From the NCBI GenBank assembly GCA_038748065.1, contig JBCDJG010000049.1, positions 1 through 38,003 of the forward strand: 38,003 nt of DNA, written 5' to 3'. Source of the DNA: JBCDJG01 sp038748065. GTDB lineage: Bacteria; Pseudomonadota; Gammaproteobacteria; Pseudomonadales; Halieaceae. This document shows positions 33,410 to 38,003 of this stretch, one piece after another. Positions within the stretch are counted from its first letter, which is position 1; each line of letters starts with the position of its first letter. Made by a program: the position numbers and the translations under genes. A model generated the notes under the pieces. The model made no database searches. It saw nothing but the letters and a program-made list of their open reading frames with translations, and was not told where the DNA came from.

Positions 33410-33431
33410 CGGCCCTCCTTTAGGACGGCCG
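33410..33431 (+). terminator. hairpin after the membrane coiled-coil gene
   Basis: CGGCC/TCC pairs with GGA/GGCCG around a TTTA loop, interrupted by one C-C mismatch. It is about 60 bases downstream of the 162-residue gene and before the convergent abortive-infection gene. The following bases are T-rich but not a clean T-run, so terminator activity is only likely. Confidence 0.4.
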
Positions 33432-33527
33432 TCTGGATTGTGTGTTGCCATCATTACAGGTGAGCTACCGGAGTATGGCTCGGGGTTGGTTAGCATCAGG
33501 CTCCATGCTTATAGCAGCCGCAGTGTG

Positions 33528-34430
33528 CTAATTGTTTTGGCTCCTGTGCGTTTCGGCCAAAAAGACCGTGAGGGTCGATGCAGCCCCCACGGCCAGCTTC
33601 GCGTGGCGAGGGCCCAACCCTTTAGTGTTGCCAGACTTACCGTGGCCTGTGCCGTACTTGTTTCTTAGTTCGGCTACGCCATTGGCTACGGTCGCCAGGT
33701 TGCTCAGGAGTTTGCGGATTGACTCAGCAGCCTTTGCCTCGTCTGGTATATCGCCCGGCGTGAGCCTTAGTTCTTTGACGGTCTTTTTCACAAGTTTGGG
33801 TAGGTCGTCGCTGTTGCTGTAGCTGACGTCCCTCTCATCGAGGATAGTCTTGCAGCACGACTCGATTAGTTCTTTCGCCGTGCCGATTGCTAAACTTGGG
33901 TCGTTGTGCACCGCAGCCTCCATTCTGGAGATTTGCTGAGATACATACGTCAGGTCTGTTGCACCCAGCGCCTCCTTGGCTGCTGAAAGTCCTGGCACGG
34001 CGCTAGCCCCAATGTTCCTCCCCGCGAAGACAGGTTTGCCAGATATTCTAGATGTCTCTGCTATCTCAAACCCGTCGTTCCGAAGGAACTGGTTGTACAG
34101 CTCGGCGAGTTGTTGAGACTCTGTGATGTCAGGCCTAACTATGGGATGAACAGTTTCGGCTAGAAACCTTAGCAACAACTCATCGTCCCCACTCATCAGC
34201 TCGAATCGCGGGTCGTAGTAGACCCAGTGAGCTTCCCAGTCCCAGTTATTGACTCTGTGCTGCCAGATGTCCCCAGCGGCGTCGCGGAAGCGGCTGTCCG
34301 TAGAGCGAATACCATGCAGGTCGTAAAGGCGTGACAGAAACTCTGTCTCTTCTAGGGAGCCAGCCCAGGCCACTTCCTCTGCGGTCATGGCGTCGAATAT
34401 GTCTTTACGAGTGATTCTTGTGATTTTCAT
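33528..34430 (-). CDS. abortive-infection protein, AbiJ-like N terminus with Abi_C/HEPN-like C terminus
   Basis: A 300-residue, probably cytoplasmic defence protein. The N-terminal part (about 1-125) has ITRKDIFDAM, FLSRLYDL, STDSRF, DIWQHRVNNWDW and FLAETVHPIVRPD, a pattern I associate with AbiJ N-terminal domains. The C-terminal part (about 160-295) matches the Abi_C family: DPSLAIGTAKELIESCCKTILDE, DDLPKLVKKTVKEL, then VAELRNKYGTGHG and RHAKLAVGAASTL. R256-x6-H263 fits the RX4-6H HEPN ribonuclease motif, suggesting RNA cleavage on phage infection. It stands alone with no partner gene. Family assignment is from memory of motifs. Confidence 0.72.
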   Translation of the reverse strand: MKITRITRKDIFDAMTAEEVAWAGSLEETEFLSRLYDLHGIRSTDSRFRDAAGDIWQHRVNNWDWEAHWVYYDPRFELMSGDDELLLRFLAETVHPIVRPDITESQQLAELYNQFLRNDGFEIAETSRISGKPVFAGRNIGASAVPGLSAAKEALGATDLTYVSQQISRMEAAVHNDPSLAIGTAKELIESCCKTILDERDVSYSNSDDLPKLVKKTVKELRLTPGDIPDEAKAAESIRKLLSNLATVANGVAELRNKYGTGHGKSGNTKGLGPRHAKLAVGAASTLTVFLAETHRSQNN

Positions 34431-34738
34431 CGATACGAATTATGCACTGGCTGATCAGTTTGCCAAAACCGGTGCGGCATGCGGACCGGCTTGCCACCGT
34501 TTACCCCAGTTGTCGGATCTAGGTCTTACTTTAAGCTGTCGCTAAGCCGTGAACCGGCTAGATGCCAGCTCTTTAGTTCCTTTGGGGTGGGTTAAATCAG
34601 CGTTTCCAAATCTCGGCTCAACCAATCCCGCCTTAGAGACATTCCCATTACCGCAAGTATCTTCCAGAACTCTGCCCGATAGCGGACAGTAATTAGGTGA
34701 GGTAGGGCGCGTCGCCCTAGGGGTTCGCTAGCGTCGGT
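34431..34738. other. 308-base region without a gene upstream of the abortive-infection gene
   Basis: No open reading frame with a plausible start and codon use is seen. A 6-bp hairpin AGGGCG-CGT-CGCCCT lies at 34704-34718, just past the 3' end of the 124-residue gene, and may be its terminator. Short imperfect repeats of ACCGG (near 34470, 34485 and 34552) occur nearer the abortive-infection gene and could be regulatory. The promoter of that gene must lie here, but no clear -10/-35 was found. Confidence 0.4.
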
Positions 34739-35113
34739 CTACGCTGCGGCGGGTACTTCTTCAAAGGCTAGTTCTTGGAGCCAGACTTCGAGTTCACACA
34801 GGGTCTCCCAAAGCTGCTCCGCTTGGATGCCTGCCAGCTCTACCTCTGCCGCTAGAAGCGCTCCAAGAACATCTACCGCTGTGGCAGTGTGCTCTCCCGG
34901 CGCACCGCGCAGCAGCTCATTCTCTGCAGCAACCCCTTGACCCTGGTCGGCCTCGCAGATCGCTAGCGCTACTCCCGAGCCGATGGACTTGCATGCGGCC
35001 CCCAGCCACTGGGTATCCCTGCTGCCAGTCGTTGCTCCAAGTCGACTTAAGGTCACCCCTGCCGCTCCGATGACCTTAGCGGCCTCTCTTACTTCCTCAG
35101 TGATAGTGATCAT
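34739..35113 (-). CDS. hypothetical protein, 124 residues
   Basis: The family is not known to me. It starts at an ATG at 35113 with AAGGAG a few bases upstream, giving MITITEEVREAAKVIGAAGVTLSRLG. It is acidic and mostly helical, with a hydrophobic but not clearly membrane-spanning middle (WLGAACKSIGSGVALAICEA) and a C-terminal helix LWETLCELEVWLQELAFEEV. It lies between the abortive-infection gene and the serine recombinase, all on the minus strand. It may be an element-specific accessory protein; no function is proposed. Confidence 0.55.
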   Translation of the reverse strand: MITITEEVREAAKVIGAAGVTLSRLGATTGSRDTQWLGAACKSIGSGVALAICEADQGQGVAAENELLRGAPGEHTATAVDVLGALLAAEVELAGIQAEQLWETLCELEVWLQELAFEEVPAAA

Positions 35114-35200
35114 CTGATCTCCTTCTCTGGTTGATGTCAGCTGTGCTCAGGGTCGTTGTCCCGTAGCCCAGCCATCCGCTCATCCGAGCGAACCTCTAGA

Positions 35201-35827
35201 TCAGCCCCGAGTTGGGACTGTACGTACCCCCGGCTTGGCGCTGGTATCCACGCCCGCCTTTTTAAGTATCCTGTGCACCGTGGTCTTGGTGCTCCCAAGC
35301 GCCTGGGCAGTGGCTCCAATGCTTCCGTGCTCATCGTATGCTGCCACCACGTTCTCAGTCGGCAGTGATTGCTTGCGCCCGAACTGAACGCCCTTCGCCT
35401 TGGCTGCTTCGATGCCCACCATCTGCCGTTCTCTGCGCAGCTCATTCTCAAACTCTGCGAATGCTCCAAGCATGCCGAACATGAGCTTGCCAGTCGGGGT
35501 AGTGGTATCTATGCCTTGATCGAGGACAACAAAGTCCACGCCCTCTGCCTTGAGCTGCTCCACGATATTAGACAGATCATTCAAGCTACGGCCTAGCCGA
35601 TCCAGCTTGGTGATGTAGACCGTATCGCCGTCCCTCACGTACTTCAGCATCGCCTTGAGCTGGGGCCTGTCGGCATTCGTCCCACTCTTCTTCTCAGAGT
35701 AGATGTTCTTATTCTCGCAGCCTGCTGCTCTCAGAGCCTCCAGCTGGGCATCCAGCGACTGTCCTGTTGTGCTGACCCTCGCGTATCCAACCTTCACACC
35801 TGTGCTGGTCTGTTCCTCTGCAGCCAT
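35201..35827 (-). CDS. small serine recombinase (resolvase/invertase family)
   Basis: A 208-residue DNA recombinase of the Tn3-resolvase/Hin-invertase group. The catalytic domain has VGYARVSTTGQSLDAQLEAL with nucleophile Ser 19, YSEKKSGTNADRPQL, VYITKLDRLGRSLNDL and LFGMLGAFAEFENELRRERQ-type residues (here MFGMLGAFAEFENELRRER). The C-terminal HTH is SIGATAQALGSTKTTVHRILKKAG. GGAGG lies seven bases before the ATG at 35827. It could resolve element dimers or invert a segment. It is too short to be a large serine integrase, so it may not be the enzyme that placed this element at the tRNA. Confidence 0.9.
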   Translation of the reverse strand: MAAEEQTSTGVKVGYARVSTTGQSLDAQLEALRAAGCENKNIYSEKKSGTNADRPQLKAMLKYVRDGDTVYITKLDRLGRSLNDLSNIVEQLKAEGVDFVVLDQGIDTTTPTGKLMFGMLGAFAEFENELRRERQMVGIEAAKAKGVQFGRKQSLPTENVVAAYDEHGSIGATAQALGSTKTTVHRILKKAGVDTSAKPGVRTVPTRG

Positions 35828-35838
35828 GGTAGCGCCTC

Positions 35839-35889
35839 CGTAACGATATCTTGTGGCTATTCGTAACGAATATTAGTGGAACGATATCG
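35839..35889. promoter_or_regulatory. repeat-rich region upstream of the serine recombinase, candidate res site or operator
   Basis: AACGATATC occurs at 35842-35850 and again at 35880-35888. Between them TTCGTAACGAA (35860-35870) is a perfect palindrome, and CGATATCG (35882-35889) is another. Resolvases bind imperfect inverted repeats next to their own gene, which covers both recombination and autoregulation. The spacing of true subsites was not established. Confidence 0.5.
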
Positions 35890-36095
35890 GAACGTCAAGC
35901 GCAACGTTTCTATGAAGTTACGGAACTTATACTCATCGGAACGCATGAGCCAGTCATGTCCGGATGCTTTCGCGGACACGTCCCTAGCCTCCATGCATGA
36001 AATCAACCCTACTTTCCCCTTATGGGGTTCTATGGCAATGCTACCGGCTCTCGTGGTAAGCCTGTAGTAATCCAAATAGACCAGAGGTGCACACA

Positions 36096-36497
36096 ATGTT
36101 CGATCCCAAACGACTGCCGTCAGGGCTCTACGTAATCACTCGTCTAGTACGCGGTAAACCCTTAGGGGTCCATTGGGCGATACTGGATATAGGCGGTTGG
36201 CTCGGGTACTCAGCGCCGCCATGGTACGAACCCATGGTCATGCACCTGACTCACGACGGCGTGCGCGTGGAACAAATGGTTACACCCGAGGAGTGGGAAG
36301 TGGTCAGTCGCATAGAGGACAAGGCAGGAGCTGTGCGTCGCGTTAGATCAGTAGTACATGGCCAAACCTATTTCCTTCTCACGAATAACTGTGAGCACTT
36401 CACCAACTACATCGCACGGGGTAGCCAGTACAGTAGTCAGGTACTTGCCGCTAGCTTAGCTTGCGCAGCGCTTGCTGTGGTCCGCCTAGCCGCATAG
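36096..36497 (+). CDS. LRAT-like (NlpC/P60 superfamily) thiol enzyme with C-terminal hydrophobic segment
   Basis: A 133-residue protein. GVHWAIL near the N terminus holds His 26, MHLTHDG holds His 50/53, and TNNCEHFTNYI holds Cys 99 in the NCEHF motif diagnostic of lecithin-retinol-acyltransferase-like proteins. The His...His...Cys order fits the permuted papain-like active site. Family members are thiol acyltransferases, phospholipases or peptidases. A hydrophobic C terminus (VLAASLACAALAVVRL) could anchor it in a membrane, as in eukaryotic relatives. ATG 36096 is preferred with AGAGGTG upstream; a GTG at 36087 is in frame. The substrate is unknown. Confidence 0.75.
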   Translation: MFDPKRLPSGLYVITRLVRGKPLGVHWAILDIGGWLGYSAPPWYEPMVMHLTHDGVRVEQMVTPEEWEVVSRIEDKAGAVRRVRSVVHGQTYFLLTNNCEHFTNYIARGSQYSSQVLAASLACAALAVVRLAA

Positions 36498-36555
36498 GGC
36501 CCTTGTTTCAGCTCAGGGCGGGGACGCTTTGTGGTCTTCACGTGGGCACCCCCAC

Positions 36556-36615
36556 GGGGGGGGAACCCAGCGACCCTCCATGTCTACTTGGGCCCTCAGA
36601 TTTCTGTGGCAAATT
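36556..36615 (+). repeat. intergenic repeat copy R1
   Basis: A G-rich run, GGGGGGGGAACCCAG, is followed by 16 bases and CTTGGG (36587-36592), then CCCTCAGATTTCTG. The arrangement CCCAG-N16-CTTGGG recurs at 37154-37180 with identical spacing. It lies between the LRAT-like gene and the lipoprotein gene, about 100 bases ahead of the latter. Confidence 0.5.
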
Positions 36616-36716
36616 TTCGAGCTATCGGTTGTACTACACTTCCCGGAGCGCTGCGCCCAGCCGCCGTTCTGCTCTGTCCGTTACCGCCCATAAACCAGGC
36701 CTCAGGGCTCTACGTC

Positions 36717-37115
36717 ATGTACAAAGCCTCGCTTCTCCTACTTGCAGCGCCGCTCATCGTATCCTGCGTGACCTTGAGCACTCTCCTAGCCGAGTCTGAT
36801 GCTGCCTATGAGAGGTATTGGGAGACTTGGGTATCCGCTAGAGAATGTAGCACTTCGGACCAGTGTTCGATCATTCAGGGACACTGCATCACTGGTCACT
36901 GCCTCGATACTGTAAGAAAGGACGGCCTAGCGAAATTGTTGTCGGCTGAGCGTGCGTACTATGATGCGGCCCGACGCGCCCTTGAGCGCACCGACCGGGA
37001 CTCTAGCTTTACCATATGCGCGAACCCCACTACCTGCCCTGAACAGGATGGAGCTCCAAAGTGTATCGATGGCGTCTGTACCTTGGGCTACTTGCCATAC
37101 AACGCTGAGCCATGA
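36717..37115 (+). CDS. cysteine-rich putative lipoprotein
   Basis: A 132-residue protein starting MYKASLLLLAAPLIVSC, a lipoprotein signal with lipobox IVSC (Cys 17), so lipid-anchored in the cell envelope. The mature part holds two copies of the pattern C-x5-C-x6/8-C-x4-C: ECSTSDQCSIIQGHCITGHC and ICANPTTCPEQDGAPKCIDGVC. These would give disulfide-linked modules in the periplasm or outside. A helix separates the two. The ATG at 36717 is favoured because the in-frame DNA upstream carries a repeat and has no signal sequence. The family is not known to me. Confidence 0.65.
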   Translation: MYKASLLLLAAPLIVSCVTLSTLLAESDAAYERYWETWVSARECSTSDQCSIIQGHCITGHCLDTVRKDGLAKLLSAERAYYDAARRALERTDRDSSFTICANPTTCPEQDGAPKCIDGVCTLGYLPYNAEP

Positions 37116-37444
37116 GAAGGGAGAGTGCGAATAGGGGTTGCTAGTGGAGGGAGCCCAGAGAACCCTATGATCTGCTTGGGTCCCCAGACTGCTGCCAGAA
37201 ATCCTCAGCATATTTGAAACGCTGGTGGGCTGCGGTGCGCTTGGGGTATGTACTGAGGGGCGACCGCACATCAGTTTGTTATGAGGCACCCTTTGGTAAG
37301 GAGTGCGGTGTAGCTGATTTGGCCTGTGGTAGTCTCAATGCATATCCAAGCGTGCCAGGGGGCGCTGCGTCGAGAACGAAGGAGAACCGTACGAGAAACT
37401 TCAGGATGCTTGAAAGGCGCGTACGCGGGGACTCCTAGGAGATC
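37116..37444. other. about 330 bases between the lipoprotein gene and the last small gene
   Basis: It contains repeat copy R2 (about 37144-37203). A weak in-frame reading from a TTG at 37214 to a stop at 37438 gives a cysteine-containing peptide (CYEAPFGKECGVADLACG) without a convincing ribosome-binding site. It may be a decayed gene, but I do not call it. TAGGAG just before 37445 serves the next gene. Confidence 0.45.
37144..37203 (+). repeat. intergenic repeat copy R2
   Basis: GTGGAGGGAGCCCAG, 16 bases, then CTTGGG (37175-37180) and TCCCCAGACTGCTG. Relative to R1 the flanks align with some substitutions and the CCCAG-N16-CTTGGG geometry is identical. It lies after the lipoprotein gene. Confidence 0.5.
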
Positions 37445-37663
37445 ATGGCCTCCGCCAATGGACTGCAGCCAGCTACGGTTTTTAACATCGATAAGCAGGA
37501 GTTGCAGCGTTTGTCCGGGCTCTCAGCGAGCCTTGAGCAAACTGAGGCTCGTAATCAGGAAGAGGTAGCTGAGCTTCAGCGTATCCTGCGGTTGAATGAT
37601 GCGGCTAATAGGGCAGCTCTCGAAGGATTAAGGGCCCTTCTGGTCGATCGGGACGAGGTGTAA
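37445..37663 (+). CDS. short coiled-coil protein, probably truncated by the IS
   Basis: A 72-residue protein from an ATG at 37445, with AGGAG just upstream. It is mostly a coiled coil (ELQRLSGLSASLEQTEARNQEEVAELQRILRL). The reading frame ends at TAA 37661-37663, and these bases belong to the end of the insertion sequence (TGTAATCCCC from 37659). The true C terminus is therefore probably lost and the stop supplied by the IS. The family is unknown. Confidence 0.5.
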   Translation: MASANGLQPATVFNIDKQELQRLSGLSASLEQTEARNQEEVAELQRILRLNDAANRAALEGLRALLVDRDEV

Positions 37664-37698
37664 TCCCCCCATTTACCGCAGCAGTCATTTGTAGAGAA
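37659..37698 (-). mobile_element. probable terminal end of an IS3-family element
   Basis: The sequence beginning TGTAATCCCCCCATTTACCG (37659 on) follows the transposase stop. It has the TG start and C-rich run common at IS3-family ends. The other end and the target duplication are outside the window, so the exact boundary is inferred. Confidence 0.5.
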
Positions 37699-38003
37699 TC
37701 ATGCTGCTTGTAACAAACGCCTTGGCGGTATCCCGCCAATAGCTGTGTTGGGGCGCTCGTTATTGTAGAGCCATAGCCATTCCGTCGCGAGATGCTGCGC
37801 CTGTTCGACGGATTCGAATACATGCATATCGAGCCATTCGTGGCGAACTGTTCGGTTGTACCGCTCGATGTAAGCGTTCTGAGTCGGCTTACCTGGCTGA
37901 ATGTACATCATGGTAATCCGTCGCTGGTTTGCCCAGTCGACAAGCGACTGCGCTAAGTACTCAGGGCCGTTATCCAGGCGAATTGCTGCAGGTGGTCCCC
38001 GCC
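37699..38003 (-). CDS. IS3-family transposase OrfB, C-terminal part
   Basis: The last 101 residues of a DDE transposase; the N-terminal part is beyond the right edge. RLDNGPEYLAQSLVDWA carries the second catalytic Asp. IQPGKPTQNAYIERYNRTVR carries the catalytic Glu, with the family's typical D-x35-E arrangement. The integrase-core end is WLYNNERPNTAIGGIPPRRLL. It resembles the IS407/IS2-like branches of the IS3 family. The gene reads leftward and stops at TGA 37699-37701. Confidence 0.93.
   Translation of the reverse strand, partial: RGPPAAIRLDNGPEYLAQSLVDWANQRRITMMYIQPGKPTQNAYIERYNRTVRHEWLDMHVFESVEQAQHLATEWLWLYNNERPNTAIGGIPPRRLLQAA

Noticed and set aside
33400..33430. A second copy of the tRNA-Leu 3' end as right attachment site (GTTCAAGCGGCCC)
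   Set aside because: Only seven bases (GTTCAAG) match, followed by divergence; it is part of a hairpin and not an att repeat.
35857..36096. A minus-strand 79-residue reading frame upstream of the LRAT-like gene
   Set aside because: It overlaps the recombinase upstream repeats and the LRAT-like start, lacks a ribosome-binding site and shows no family pattern.
37214..37438. A 74-residue cysteine-containing gene starting at TTG
   Set aside because: Weak start, no ribosome-binding site and no recognisable family; kept only as a possible decayed gene.
36500..37445. An integron-like gene-cassette array with attC sites
   Set aside because: The R1/R2 motifs lack the attC core sites (RYYYAAC/GTTRRRY) and no integron integrase is present.
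28606..38003. A complete prophage
   Set aside because: No terminase, portal, capsid, tail, integrase or lysis cassette is recognisable. Only single proteins have phage-like features.
1..38003. CRISPR array
   Set aside because: No regularly spaced direct repeats of 24-40 bases were seen anywhere in the window.

Overview
The window reads as a chromosome segment of a free-living, probably marine gammaproteobacterium in the neighbourhood of Halieaceae/Cellvibrionales. That placement is inferred from gene order and protein similarity recalled from memory; no search was run. Positions 1 to about 28,520 are densely packed housekeeping genes. Their order closely follows the Pseudomonas-type block rpoD-dnaG-yqeY-rpsU / tsaD-folB-folK / cca-apaH-apaG-rsmA-pdxA-surA-lptD / amgK-murU, followed by yhbY / rlmE-ftsH-folP-glmM-tpiA-secG-tRNA-Leu(GAG).

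Core region. On the minus strand, rpsU-yqeY-dnaG-rpoD form the macromolecular-synthesis operon, with a good sigma70 promoter in front of rpsU; rpoD runs off the left edge. On the plus strand, tsaD-folB-folK are tightly coupled and converge on a pteridine-reductase-like SDR, cca, apaH, apaG and rsmA, most of which overlap. A two-gene ABC-2 polysaccharide-type exporter (Wzm/Wzt-like) on the opposite strand separates rsmA from pdxA-surA-lptD. lptD has a signal peptide lengthened by four copies of a 21-bp repeat. Divergent from lptD are amgK-murU (cell-wall sugar recycling). A Fur-type iron island follows: a TonB-dependent siderophore receptor and a divergent hypothetical gene share an intergenic region with two Fur-box-like sequences. 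Then come yhbY, rlmE, and ftsH-folP-glmM-tpiA-secG.

Accessory region (about 28,521 to the right edge). Immediately 3' of tRNA-Leu(GAG), where gammaproteobacteria usually continue to rimP-nusA-infB, there is instead a mosaic of unfamiliar genes. A minus-strand block carries a coiled-coil protein, a ribbon-helix-helix protein, a ParB-like protein with an HTH, a phage-type zinc-finger protein, an unknown protein and a small membrane protein. A divergent membrane-anchored coiled-coil protein follows. Next is a probable abortive-infection protein (AbiJ-like N terminus plus Abi_C/HEPN-like C terminus), an unknown 124-residue protein and a small serine recombinase with repeats in its upstream region. 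A plus-strand set then encodes an LRAT-like thiol enzyme, a cysteine-rich lipoprotein and a short coiled-coil protein. The last of these is cut by the end of an IS3-family insertion sequence whose transposase leaves the window. No tyrosine integrase, ParA, capsid, terminase or conjugation gene is visible, so the class of element (satellite, integrative mobilizable element, decayed prophage or plasmid) stays open.

The parts most likely to be new are the tRNA-Leu-linked element (Abi/HEPN protein, LRAT-like enzyme, cysteine-rich lipoprotein, repeated intergenic motif, and a CCCCA/TGGGG repeat cluster beside the ParB-like gene) and the repeat-expanded LptD signal peptide.
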